A DNA stretch of 64,000 nucleotides from Brumimicrobium salinarum (GTDB lineage Bacteria > Bacteroidota > Bacteroidia > Flavobacteriales_D > Crocinitomicaceae), in NCBI RefSeq assembly GCF_002844555.1, contig NZ_PJNI01000003.1, positions 214,273 through 278,272 on the forward strand. The letters are read 5' to 3'. The stretch's first letter is position 1. Each line of letters opens with the position of its first letter. Positions 1 through 8,247 of the stretch are shown here, one piece after another. The notes under the pieces were generated by a model. The model searched no databases and was not told the DNA's origin. It saw nothing but the letters and a program-made list of their open reading frames with translations. The translations under genes were made by a program, and so were the position numbers.

Positions 1-855
1 TTGTTGCCTTGTCGTTTCTTTTCTTCTGTGATGATCTTCTAGGTAACTTGCTGCTTCGTCGTATTTCTTTACTTTATAATAAGCGTCACCTATGAGTAAA
101 TTCATTTCAGGAGAGTTGTCTTTTAGTCCATTCTCTTCGGCGTTATATTCTGGTGCAAAATCAGTTACCTTTTCATAATCACCTAGCAAATAATAGATTT
201 GAGTAATGTAATAAGGTACCTCATCTTTAAAAACAGGGTTCTGCTCTAGTATCAAAAAACCTTCCAATGCTTCTTGGTAAGCCTTGTTTTTGTATGCGAT
301 ATGTGAATAATAATACAAAGCAGGCGCACTATATTTAGAATCACCGTCTTTAATATCGTAAAACTCATTTCTTGCAGCCTGATACTCTTCCAGTTGGAAG
401 TTAGCGTAACCAAGTTTAAAGCGATAAACCGCAATATCAGCTGTATCAATTTGCGATGGATCAGTTTTCTCTAACCACATCCGTGCATCTTCATATTTTT
501 TTCTTTGATAAAAGTGCTCTCCTAATTTAAAGAAAATATCATTCCTATAAATACTTTCAGGGTATTCATTATTAAAGTCAAGTAAAAGATTTACAGCATC
601 TCTATTGTACAATTTCAAAGCTGATAATCCGTGGTAATATTTTGCTTTAACGTAAATTGGATCTTGTCGCTTTTTAAATTCTGACAAAAAAGTTGCGAAA
701 GTTTCTTTTGCAGCACTATATTGCTCTTTTTCAAAAAGATCTTCAGCCCTGTAAAAGTCGGCATAAGTTCCACTGTACTTTTCTGAGGACTGTCCCCGGC
801 CAACTGTGCATAGTGCAAGTACAAGAATTAAAATGTAACCACGTGGTGTAATCAT
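1..855 (-). CDS. Secreted tetratricopeptide-repeat protein, N-terminal part (runs off left edge)
   Basis: An open frame of 285 codons runs leftward from ATG at 855-853 to base 1 without a stop, so the C-terminus lies outside the window. The protein begins MITPRGYILILVLALCTVG with a hydrophobic signal peptide ending near GRGQ. It continues as helical TPR-like pairs, for example KAKYYHGLSALKLYN, FKLGEHFYQRKKYEDA, YRFKLGYANFQLEEYQAA and YYYSHIAYKNKAYQEAL. Large secreted TPR proteins with this start are common in Bacteroidota and usually act as periplasmic or envelope scaffolds. The exact function cannot be told. It is divergent from ftsE. I see no good TAnnTTTG box in front of it. Confidence 0.85.
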   Translation of the reverse strand, partial: MITPRGYILILVLALCTVGRGQSSEKYSGTYADFYRAEDLFEKEQYSAAKETFATFLSEFKKRQDPIYVKAKYYHGLSALKLYNRDAVNLLLDFNNEYPESIYRNDIFFKLGEHFYQRKKYEDARMWLEKTDPSQIDTADIAVYRFKLGYANFQLEEYQAARNEFYDIKDGDSKYSAPALYYYSHIAYKNKAYQEALEGFLILEQNPVFKDEVPYYITQIYYLLGDYEKVTDFAPEYNAEENGLKDNSPEMNLLIGDAYYKVKKYDEAASYLEDHHRRKETTRQQ

Positions 856-1020
856 TTGATGCTTTTTATATAAAAATGCTTTAACGGATAAAAATAAGAA
901 GGATAGGTATGTAAAAAATGCTCCTACTTAAAAGTTTTAAACGCAAATCTGTTAAGATTGTTATTTACGTAATGCATATTCTTATGAAATTTTACTCATA
1001 TTTGTATAAAATATTCAATT

Positions 1021-1728
1021 GTGGAAAAGGTCATCGATATAATTCAAGGTAGAGTAGAACAGAAAAAAGTTACCGTTTTACAAGACATCAATGTAACTAT
1101 TGCTGCCAAGGAATTTGTATACCTTATCGGGAAAACGGGGTCTGGAAAAAGCAGTTTTTTAAAAACACTTTATGCCGATTTAAGACTTGTAGATGGCGAA
1201 GGAAAAGTAGTTGGATACGACCTAAATAAACTCAAAAAAAGAGAGATTCCTTTGCTTAGAAGAAAAATAGGTATTGTTTTTCAGGATTTCCAGTTGCTGA
1301 CTGATCGTTCTGTTATGAAAAACTTATTTTTTGTAATGAAAGCTACAGGCTGGAAAAAAAAGAAGGTTATGGAACAACGTGGCTTGGAAGTTTTACGCAT
1401 GGTTGGTATCGAAGAAAAAGCCTACAAAATGCCACATGAACTTTCCGGAGGAGAGCAACAACGAGTTTCAATTGCACGGGCTTTATTAAATAATCCGGAA
1501 TTAATCTTGGCTGATGAGCCTACAGGAAATTTAGATCCCGAGACCTCCAGTGCAATCATGAGTTTACTTCATTCAATTGCCAATGAAGGAACTGCAATGT
1601 TGATGGCAACACACGATATGGGGTTGGTCGACAAATTTCCAGGAAGGGTGCTCCGTGTTGAAAAAAACACCATAAAAGAAGTGGAAGCTTTGGGCAGTTT
1701 TAATCCATTTGAAGTGAAGGAGTTTTAA
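1021..1728 (+). CDS. ftsE: Cell-division ABC transporter ATP-binding protein FtsE
   Basis: A 235-aa ABC ATPase with Walker A GKTGSGKS at residues 37-44, Q-loop Gln near 88 (IVFQDFQL), signature LSGGEQQRV from 141, Walker B LILADEP at 161-167 and the H-loop in ATHDMG. Length and motifs fit FtsE, which with the membrane protein FtsX regulates septal peptidoglycan hydrolases. The start is GTG at 1021. A near-match to the -7 box (CATATTTG, 997-1004) lies 16 nt upstream and there is no Shine-Dalgarno. No ftsX is adjacent: the next gene is on the opposite strand. The family call is firm. FtsE rather than a LolD-type ATPase rests on overall resemblance. Confidence 0.85.
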   Translation: MEKVIDIIQGRVEQKKVTVLQDINVTIAAKEFVYLIGKTGSGKSSFLKTLYADLRLVDGEGKVVGYDLNKLKKREIPLLRRKIGIVFQDFQLLTDRSVMKNLFFVMKATGWKKKKVMEQRGLEVLRMVGIEEKAYKMPHELSGGEQQRVSIARALLNNPELILADEPTGNLDPETSSAIMSLLHSIANEGTAMLMATHDMGLVDKFPGRVLRVEKNTIKEVEALGSFNPFEVKEF

Positions 1729-1759
1729 ATCTCATATATTTTCTAACAGCCTCAAAGTA

Positions 1760-3136
1760 TTATTCATATTTACGAATCTCTTTTTCTTCACCATATCGTC
1801 TTGAATTCTTATAATCAGGTCGACGTAACTGCTGCCAATATTCATCAGGAGTATAATGTTTTAAAAATATCGTTTTGTAGCCTTCCCAAGTCATCCCTTC
1901 ATAATGAATAATTCCTTTAGAATATTGCCAAGATTGATATTGATTGACATAAATTAAGACAAGTGGAATGATCAATATCAAAGCTCTTAAACTCTTTTTC
2001 ATGATCCAAGTCAATAATGCTGCTAAAGGAAGTGCCATAAATGGTAGAATATCAACTAATGTTCGAGCGCTAAATCCACCACCATACCACCAGCACCACC
2101 AACTAAAAGTTACATATAAAAAGAGGGGTAAAAATAGCACAAGTGCCCAAAAATACATTTTTTGAATTTTATATAATCTCACCATACCAAATAGTGCAAA
2201 CAGCATCAATGGAGTATAAATAAACCAACCTTTTCTAAATGAAAACAGCCCCTTCCAAACATGTGGTTTTAACCAGAAAAAACCTTCATCACTATAAGAG
2301 TAATAAAGAAAACTTCCTGTTTGAACTTTCCAGAAAATAAGTTGTGGTAATAATATTATAAACCCTCCTGCAATAATCATCAGCAAGTGGGATACAGGTA
2401 AAAACAAAGATTTAAAATAAGCTGTCCAATTAACATTCTGACTTTTAAACATAAGTATTACAGGCAGAATAAACAATATATTAATTGGCCGTACAAGGAC
2501 TATTAAGCCTAAAACCACACCTATAAAAAAGCTTTTCCAATAAGATTTTCTACTAAGCCAATTTTGAATTAAATATAAGAGAACCGAAAGTAAAAAGAAT
2601 GTGCTTGTATGAGACATTCCTGTTTCATAGACGGCGTAAAAATAAAGATTTGTACCAACACAAATGGAAAGGGTTGTTACCAAACTAATTGAATCATTAA
2701 AAGTTTTTCGAAGAAATAAAAATAGAAAAATGAGTCCGAAAACAGTGTAAAAAACAGAGGATAGAGAAACCGATAATTGATAAGGCTCTGAATAACCATC
2801 TACAAGATAATTTGTATCATATAAGGCGTATAAATGTCCCACATAATAAAATGGAAGCGCCATAATTGCTACACCCATAGTTGTTTTGACAGCACTCCTT
2901 CCAATCGGAGAGGTATGTGTTCGGTATCTTCTTGGTTCAGGCATCCCTTTGAGCTCAAAAAAAGGGTCCTTATTAACCACGGCAGCAGTTAGATAAGTAT
3001 GGTAAACATCTACATCCGACCAAAATATTTTTTTCTCCCTCCATTTCGATTGGCTAACATTTTGCCAAATCATAAACACCGAAAATAAAGCAAGTATTAT
3101 CGTCAGACCATATTTTCTTATGACGCTTGTAGACAT
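1760..3136 (-). CDS. Polytopic membrane protein, probable GT-C type glycosyltransferase
   Basis: A 458-aa protein with about ten hydrophobic segments. The first helix (residues 10-26) is followed by a periplasmic loop with an acidic SDVDVYHTYL motif near residue 40, the position where GT-C enzymes that use lipid-linked sugars carry their catalytic acids. Later helices alternate with short aromatic loops (WWCWWYGGGFSART). The tail is soluble and charged. It is the last gene of a leftward operon, 12 nt after a GT2 protein of the polyprenyl-phosphate sugar synthase type. This suggests that GT2 loads a sugar on a lipid carrier and this protein transfers it. The substrate is unknown, and the GT-C label comes from topology and context. 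Confidence 0.6.
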   Translation of the reverse strand: MSTSVIRKYGLTIILALFSVFMIWQNVSQSKWREKKIFWSDVDVYHTYLTAAVVNKDPFFELKGMPEPRRYRTHTSPIGRSAVKTTMGVAIMALPFYYVGHLYALYDTNYLVDGYSEPYQLSVSLSSVFYTVFGLIFLFLFLRKTFNDSISLVTTLSICVGTNLYFYAVYETGMSHTSTFFLLSVLLYLIQNWLSRKSYWKSFFIGVVLGLIVLVRPINILFILPVILMFKSQNVNWTAYFKSLFLPVSHLLMIIAGGFIILLPQLIFWKVQTGSFLYYSYSDEGFFWLKPHVWKGLFSFRKGWFIYTPLMLFALFGMVRLYKIQKMYFWALVLFLPLFLYVTFSWWCWWYGGGFSARTLVDILPFMALPLAALLTWIMKKSLRALILIIPLVLIYVNQYQSWQYSKGIIHYEGMTWEGYKTIFLKHYTPDEYWQQLRRPDYKNSRRYGEEKEIRKYE

Positions 3137-3148
3137 ATATTTGGCTCC

Positions 3149-3862
3149 TTAATTAACAAAACGGTATTTCAAAATACACCAAACAGCCCTAAATCCATCC
3201 TTCCATCCTATTTTCTTACCTTCTCCAAAATTTCTAGCATAATAGGAAATCCCCACTTCATATATCTTAACGTTTGGTACTTTTGCTAGTTTTGCAGTCA
3301 TTTCAGGATCAATACCAAATCGTTTTTCCTTTATCTTAATATCCTTTGCGATTGATGTTCTTATCAGCTTATAACAAGTAGCCATATCTGTTAGCGTCAA
3401 ATTATTTAAAACATTAGAAAAGAAAGTGAGCGTTCTATTTCCAAAAGAATGCCAATAAAATAGAATTCTTCGTGGTTGAGACCCAATAAAACGAGAACCA
3501 AAAACAACATCTGCTTCTGCCATGATTACGGGTTTTATAAGTAAATTAATATCATTGGGGTCCAGTTCTAAATCTGCGTCTTGAAAAACTAAATAATCTC
3601 CTGTACATTTTTGAATTGCCAAGGCCAATGCAGAGCCTTTTCCTTGATTTTCTTCTTGGGAATAGAATTGAATACCATGATTTGGATTCGCATCAATAAA
3701 GCTTTGAATATTATGCCTTGTTTTATCTGTGGATGCATCGTTTACAATAATTATCTCTTTTTGAATATTATGCACTAAATCTACTGAAAGTACATTTTTA
3801 AGAAGTTTAACAACCGTACTTTCTTCATTATAAACAGGTATTAAAATAGATAATTTTTTCAT
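3149..3862 (-). CDS. Glycosyltransferase family 2, polyprenyl-phosphate sugar synthase-like
   Basis: A 237-aa soluble GT2 protein. It begins with the GT-A signature KLSILIPVYNEESTVVKLL, followed by IIIVNDASTDKT and the metal-binding FQDADLELDP. This is the DPM1/DPG-synthase pattern without C-terminal membrane helices. Such enzymes put mannose or glucose from a nucleotide sugar on a polyprenyl phosphate. A GDP-mannose-forming enzyme lies about 2.6 kb away (6455-7525), so a mannosyl donor is possible but unproven. It sits between arsC (24 nt upstream) and the membrane protein it probably feeds (12 nt downstream). Confidence 0.8.
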   Translation of the reverse strand: MKKLSILIPVYNEESTVVKLLKNVLSVDLVHNIQKEIIIVNDASTDKTRHNIQSFIDANPNHGIQFYSQEENQGKGSALALAIQKCTGDYLVFQDADLELDPNDINLLIKPVIMAEADVVFGSRFIGSQPRRILFYWHSFGNRTLTFFSNVLNNLTLTDMATCYKLIRTSIAKDIKIKEKRFGIDPEMTAKLAKVPNVKIYEVGISYYARNFGEGKKIGWKDGFRAVWCILKYRFVN

Positions 3863-3886
3863 AAGTGTAATAGGCTATTTATCAAA

Positions 3887-4225
3887 CTATAGAATCTCTA
3901 GAACATTTTCGGGTGGTCTACCTACAACTGCTTTATCTCCATTTATAAAAATAGGGCGTTCTATCAATTTTGGATATTTCACAAAAGCATCAATCCACTC
4001 TTCATTTGACAGTTCTTTTCCTTTAAATTTTTCTTTATAATCCTTTTCGCCTTTGCGAACAATCTCTACAGCATCCTTACCTAATTTTGTTAGCAAAACC
4101 CTTAAATCTTCCTTACTAGGCACCTCATCTAGATATTTGATTACTTCAATGTCGAGGTTCTTTTCCGTTAACAGGTTTAATGCAGTCCTACTCTTGGAGC
4201 ATCGTGGATTATGATATATTTTCAT
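3887..4225 (-). CDS. arsC: ArsC-family (arsenate reductase-like) protein
   Basis: A 112-aa thioredoxin-fold protein beginning MKIYHNPRCSKSR, with the redox cysteine at position 9 in the ArsC RCSKS motif. Near the C-terminus it has the family's PIFINGDKAVVGRPPENV stretch. Known members reduce arsenate with glutaredoxin/glutathione. Many Bacteroidota copies are YffB/Spx-like relatives with no proven arsenate activity. There is no arsenite pump or ArsR regulator nearby. It lies in the mlaE-mlaF-arsC-GT2-GT-C run with 24-nt gaps on both sides, so arsenic resistance is not implied by context. Confidence 0.85.
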   Translation of the reverse strand: MKIYHNPRCSKSRTALNLLTEKNLDIEVIKYLDEVPSKEDLRVLLTKLGKDAVEIVRKGEKDYKEKFKGKELSNEEWIDAFVKYPKLIERPIFINGDKAVVGRPPENVLEIL

Positions 4226-4249
4226 GATATAAAAATTTTAAAATAGATA

Positions 4250-5005
4250 TTATGCCAACTTACCTTTTAAAGACTTCATAAATTTAGAAGCGTAAACAAA
4301 ATCAATGATTTCCTGATTATCTGTTTTAATAATCTCCTCCTTTGTTCCCTGCCACCAATTTCTTCCATTGTGAATAAACACAATGTGATCTCCGATTTCA
4401 ATCACACTATTCATATCGTGAGTAATTACAACGGTAGTCATCCCATATTCATAGGTAATTTCTTGAATTAGATTATCAATTAATATTGAGGTACTAGGAT
4501 CTAATCCAGAATTCGGTTCATCACAGAAAAGGTATTTAGGTTTCATGGAAATTGCTCTTGCAATCGCAACACGCTTCATCATTCCCCCACTCAATTCCGC
4601 AGGCAATAATTTATTACGCCCCTTTAAATTTACTCGATCTAAGCAGAAATCAGCTCGTTCTTGCATTTCCTTTTTCGACATTTTTGTAAACATCTTCAAT
4701 GGAAACATAATATTTTCCTCTACTGTCATTGAATCAAAAAGAGCTGAACCTTGAAACAACATACCAATTTCAGTTCTAATTTCTTTACGCTCCTTACGTT
4801 TCATCTTGGAAAAATCCCTTCCATTATATAAAACACTTCCAGAATCGACCTCCATTAAACCTACAATACATTTGGTAAGTACCGATTTACCTTGCCCTGA
4901 CTGCCCAATAATCAAATTAACTTGACCCGCTTCAAACTCGGCAGAAAAGTCATGCAATACATGATTATCACCAAAAGATTTGTTGATGTCTTTTACTTCA
5001 ATCAT
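4250..5005 (-). CDS. mlaF: Phospholipid/toluene-type ABC transporter ATPase (MlaF-like)
   Basis: A 251-aa ABC ATPase with Walker A GQSGQGKS at 34-41, signature LSGGMMKRVAIARA from 138, and Walker B YLFCDEPNSGLDPS near 158. The LSGGM signature and the CDEPNSGLDP form are typical of the MlaF/Ttg2A family, which drives lipid movement between inner and outer membranes. It starts one base after the stop of the MlaE-like permease, so the two are surely co-translated. The MCE substrate-binding subunit (MlaD) is not in the window. Confidence 0.88.
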   Translation of the reverse strand: MIEVKDINKSFGDNHVLHDFSAEFEAGQVNLIIGQSGQGKSVLTKCIVGLMEVDSGSVLYNGRDFSKMKRKERKEIRTEIGMLFQGSALFDSMTVEENIMFPLKMFTKMSKKEMQERADFCLDRVNLKGRNKLLPAELSGGMMKRVAIARAISMKPKYLFCDEPNSGLDPSTSILIDNLIQEITYEYGMTTVVITHDMNSVIEIGDHIVFIHNGRNWWQGTKEEIIKTDNQEIIDFVYASKFMKSLKGKLA

Positions 5006-5006
5006 A

Positions 5007-5747
5007 TTACATTAAAATTAATTGTGTTAGAATAAAGTTGGTCAATAAAATAACAATACTACTCCAAACTACTGCTTGTGTAGATGATTTCCCCACATCT
5101 AAGGCGCCACCTTTTGTAAAATAGCCGTAATAAGAAGATACAGTTACAATAATAAAGGCAAATACACAAGTTTTAATTAATGCATAAGTTATGTCGCTTG
5201 TTTTAAAAAAGGCCCGAATCCCAAAAGTAAATTCTTCATGAGAAGCTAATCCAGACAATGTTACTGCATAATACCCTCCTATAATACTCAAACCCATTGA
5301 GCAAATAATTAAGAAGGGAAAGAAAAATACCGCTGCAATTACTTTTGGCAATACTAAGAATGAAAGTGAATTAACACCCATAATTTCAAGTGCATCAATT
5401 TGCTCAGTAACACGCATAGTACCAACTTCAGAAGCAATATTTGAACCTACCTTACCTGCCAGAATCAATGAAATAATTGTTGGTGAAAATTCAAGAATTG
5501 TACTTGATCGGGTAATATATCCAATGGTGTATTTGGGCAGCAATGGACTATCCATGTTCGAGGCAGTTTGCAAAGAAATTACAGCGCCCATAAATACAGA
5601 TAGTATAGCTACAATTCCAGCTGAATTAATTCCTATTGTTTCAATTTCGGTCAAAGTACGTGTATAATAAACTTTGAAGCGTTCCGGTTTAGAGAACACA
5701 CCTTTTATCATTCCTACGTATTTTCCTATGCTTACTATATAACTCAT
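5007..5747 (-). CDS. mlaE: MlaE-family ABC transporter permease
   Basis: A 246-aa integral membrane protein of the MlaE/YrbE family (usual length about 250-260). The conserved core EFSPTIISLILAGKVGSNIASE-like segment lies near residues 88-110 and is followed by EVGTMRVTEQIDALEIMGVNS, the family's cytoplasmic coupling region. There are about five hydrophobic segments. Together with the ATPase it forms the inner-membrane part of a retrograde lipid transporter that keeps outer-membrane asymmetry. It is first in a five-gene leftward run and divergent from the SprT-like gene. No clear -7 box was seen in the 80-bp divergent gap for this strand. Confidence 0.88.
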   Translation of the reverse strand: MSYIVSIGKYVGMIKGVFSKPERFKVYYTRTLTEIETIGINSAGIVAILSVFMGAVISLQTASNMDSPLLPKYTIGYITRSSTILEFSPTIISLILAGKVGSNIASEVGTMRVTEQIDALEIMGVNSLSFLVLPKVIAAVFFFPFLIICSMGLSIIGGYYAVTLSGLASHEEFTFGIRAFFKTSDITYALIKTCVFAFIIVTVSSYYGYFTKGGALDVGKSSTQAVVWSSIVILLTNFILTQLILM

Positions 5748-5815
5748 TCGTTATGCTAAATTAATAGCTTATTCTTAATCTCAAGGGAATATTCGATAAA
5801 ATTTAATCATATCCT

Positions 5816-5823
5816 TACATTTG
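5816..5823 (+). promoter_or_regulatory. -7 promoter box TACATTTG for the SprT-like gene
   Basis: An exact match to the Bacteroidota -7 consensus TAnnTTTG. It ends only 4 nt before the GTG start at 5828. No TTG element is seen at the usual distance, so the promoter call rests on the -7 box alone. Confidence 0.5.
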
Positions 5824-5827
5824 TGGT

Positions 5828-6454
5828 GTGGAAACAAAAAAGAAAAAGATAGCAAAAGCCTTAAAACAGTATATCCCAGAGGAGTATATTGACTACATTA
5901 TTTCATTGATGTTTGCTGAACAGTTATCTTTTCGAATCAGTAAACCACGCAAAACTAAAGCAGGTGATTATCGCCCACCATTTGGAGAAAAACCGCATCG
6001 CATTTCCATTAATGGGGATTTGAATCCTTATGCTTTCTTAATCACTACCATTCATGAGTTTGCTCACATGCATACCTTTATTAAACATGGTCCTTATGTT
6101 AAAGCACATGGTAAAGAATGGAAAAATGAGTTTAAATCATTGCTTTTACCCGTTTTAAATCAGAAAAGTTTACCCGAACCTATAACACAAGCTTTAGCAA
6201 GAAGTTTAGAGAACCTAAAAGCTTCGAGTTGCACAGATATACATCTTGCACGTGCTTTAAAGACTTATGACAAGAAAAACGATAAGCTTGAATTATTAGA
6301 GAATTTAGCCAATAACCAGCTTTTCCGATTGGGTAAAAATACTTTTCAACGCGGAATTCTAAAAAGAAGAAGGTATCTTTGTAGGGAAGTTCACACAGGA
6401 AAACACTATCTTGTCAATCGCTTGGCCGAAGTCGAGCCCATAAATGAAAATTAA
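5828..6454 (+). CDS. SprT-like zinc metalloprotease domain protein
   Basis: A 208-aa protein with the zinc-protease motif HEFAH at residues 76-80 (TTIHEFAHMHTF), in the context of the SprT/Spartan domain (hydrophobic beta strand LITT before the motif, then a charged helix). SprT relatives act on DNA-protein crosslinks or are of unknown role. The C-terminus (KRRRYLCREV...GKHYLVNRLAEV) resembles the treble-clef end of the family, though only one Cys is visible. The start is GTG 4 nt after a -7 box, so the mRNA may be leaderless. It abuts the next gene exactly (TAA-ATG). Confidence 0.8.
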   Translation: METKKKKIAKALKQYIPEEYIDYIISLMFAEQLSFRISKPRKTKAGDYRPPFGEKPHRISINGDLNPYAFLITTIHEFAHMHTFIKHGPYVKAHGKEWKNEFKSLLLPVLNQKSLPEPITQALARSLENLKASSCTDIHLARALKTYDKKNDKLELLENLANNQLFRLGKNTFQRGILKRRRYLCREVHTGKHYLVNRLAEVEPINEN

Positions 6455-7525
6455 ATGAAAGAGAATAATTATGCTGTTATAATGGCTGGAGGAGTCGGAA
6501 GTAGGTTTTGGCCCATGTCAGTAGAGGAAAATCCTAAACAGTTTTTAGACGTACTTGGCATAGGAAAAACACTAATACAATTAACCTATGAACGACTTTG
6601 CAACGTTGTTCCTGAAGATCACATTTTTATTGTTACTAATGAGCAATACGTAGAGTTGGTAAAAACACAAATTCCAAATATAAAAAACACACAAATTCTT
6701 ACCGAACCAGAACGAAAGAATACCGCACCATGCATTACTTATGCAGCTGCAAAAATCTATGCCATAAATCAAGATGCAAACTTAGTTGTTGCTCCTTCAG
6801 ACCATTTAATTTTAAAAGAGAATAAATTCATCCGTATCATAAACACCGCCTTAAACCGAGCTTCAAAGGAGGATCGGATTTTAACATTAGGAATAAAGCC
6901 AACTCGTCCGGATACAGGATATGGCTATATTCAATTTCATCAAGACGGTGATTTATTACCTGGACAAATTTCGAAAGTAAAACAATTTACAGAAAAGCCG
7001 AATCGAGAAATGGCTGAAATATTTCTTAAAAGTGGAGATTATTATTGGAACTCCGGAATATTTATTTGGAAAGCGCATACCATTTTAAAAGCATTACAAA
7101 AATTCAAACCTGATTTGCATGAGCTTTTCTGTGATCAATTTGAAGTGTATAATACCCCTGCTGAATATGACTATGTAAACGATGCATTTCGCAAATGCGA
7201 AAGTATTTCAATTGATTTTGCCATCATGGAAAACGCAAAAAATGTTGATGTGGTTTTAGCTGATTTTGATTGGAGCGATTTAGGTACTTGGGGGAGTCTT
7301 TTTGACAATTTAGATAAAGACGTTAATGGAAACAGCATAAAAGGAGCAAAAACCCATGTTTTTAATTCCAATAACTGTCTAATAAATTTACCCGACAATC
7401 GTGAAGCAATTGTTCAAGGCTTAAACAACCACATAGTTGTAGAGTCCGAGAATCGTTTACTGATCCTGGATAAGAAAGCTGAACAAAACTTAAAAAAATA
7501 TCTTAAATCAATTCAAGAAAACTAA
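6455..7525 (+). CDS. manC: Mannose-1-phosphate guanylyltransferase
   Basis: A 356-aa nucleotidyltransferase. It begins with the pyrophosphorylase signature AVIMAGGVGSRFWPMS (residues 8-23), followed by LTEPERKNTAPC, VVAPSDHLI and FTEKPN, all diagnostic of GTP:mannose-1-phosphate guanylyltransferase. It makes GDP-mannose for polysaccharide and glycolipid synthesis. Residues after about 280 form a short left-handed beta-helix-like end. No isomerase domain is fused, unlike the bifunctional ManC of about 470 aa. Its ATG directly follows the stop of the protease gene, so translation is coupled. Confidence 0.9.
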   Translation: MKENNYAVIMAGGVGSRFWPMSVEENPKQFLDVLGIGKTLIQLTYERLCNVVPEDHIFIVTNEQYVELVKTQIPNIKNTQILTEPERKNTAPCITYAAAKIYAINQDANLVVAPSDHLILKENKFIRIINTALNRASKEDRILTLGIKPTRPDTGYGYIQFHQDGDLLPGQISKVKQFTEKPNREMAEIFLKSGDYYWNSGIFIWKAHTILKALQKFKPDLHELFCDQFEVYNTPAEYDYVNDAFRKCESISIDFAIMENAKNVDVVLADFDWSDLGTWGSLFDNLDKDVNGNSIKGAKTHVFNSNNCLINLPDNREAIVQGLNNHIVVESENRLLILDKKAEQNLKKYLKSIQEN

Positions 7526-7553
7526 TTTTTCTAATTAGAAAACAGACAAATAA

Positions 7554-8111
7554 ATGGACTTAGATATACCGAAAGATTTTAATTCTGATGCAGATAACAA
7601 ACCTTTTACAGCTTGTAAAGTTTGTGAACGTGATTTAACCAAAGGAGAAATCCCATATTCGATTGAAAAAGCATACAAACGTATAGATGAAGGAGAGGAT
7701 GTGACTTTATTTGAAGTGGCCATTTGTATGCCTTGCGCAGAACAACAAAGTCAAAAAATGAGCAAGTCCTCGCGTGCATATTTAATGCAAATGATGGGTG
7801 GACCAGAATTTTTTGAAAAAAGAAAAGAATTGTGGGATAGCAATTGGCGGGAAAATTGGAAATCAGCTTGTTTATTCTCGAACGAAGCCGTTAAAGTTAA
7901 TGATGAATATCATATTGTAGGTCAGTTCCAAGGAGGAAAGCTTCTCCCAAACATGACTCCATTTGTAATTGGACAAAGTTACATTGAAGCTATTCAAGAA
8001 AATTTGTCTTTTGAAACCAAAGAGGAAATGGATCGTTTTGGACAACAGTTTTTAGGACCCGACCCTACATTGAAGGCTTTGTTGAAGGATCATCAGTTTG
8101 TTATGGTTTAG
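7554..8111 (+). CDS. Conserved hypothetical protein with paired CxxC motifs
   Basis: A 185-aa soluble protein of unknown function. The N-terminal third has CKVCERDL (near residue 22) and CMPCAEQQ (near 59), two CxxC knuckles that could hold one zinc ion. The rest is helical and acidic with no signal peptide. It follows manC by 28 nt and may be co-transcribed. Its stop codon lies inside a 19-bp perfect inverted repeat that probably ends the transcript. Confidence 0.75.
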   Translation: MDLDIPKDFNSDADNKPFTACKVCERDLTKGEIPYSIEKAYKRIDEGEDVTLFEVAICMPCAEQQSQKMSKSSRAYLMQMMGGPEFFEKRKELWDSNWRENWKSACLFSNEAVKVNDEYHIVGQFQGGKLLPNMTPFVIGQSYIEAIQENLSFETKEEMDRFGQQFLGPDPTLKALLKDHQFVMV

Positions 8112-8160
8112 ATAATTATGAATTATGAATTGTCAATTGTCAATTCATAATTATCTAAAC
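8106..8160. terminator. Perfect 19-bp inverted repeat between convergent genes
   Basis: GTTTAGATAATTATGAATT (8106-8124) is repeated exactly in reverse complement at 8142-8160, with a 17-nt loop. It lies between the rightward Cys-rich gene, whose stop it contains, and the leftward hflX. A bidirectional terminator is likely, although there is no long T-run. The following ~60 bases contain TTCATTATTCATCGTTCATC-like near repeats. Confidence 0.55.
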
Positions 8161-8247
8161 CTTTACAAAAACTCATCAACTTGTCCGACCTCTGACAGAT
8201 TCATTATTCATCGTTCATCATTCATCATTTTTTGAATTGCTTAAAAA

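Noticed and set aside
252..824. Two short leftward frames (252-449 and 615-824)
   Set aside because: They lie out of frame inside the continuous TPR-protein frame 1-855, whose translation makes clear TPR sense.
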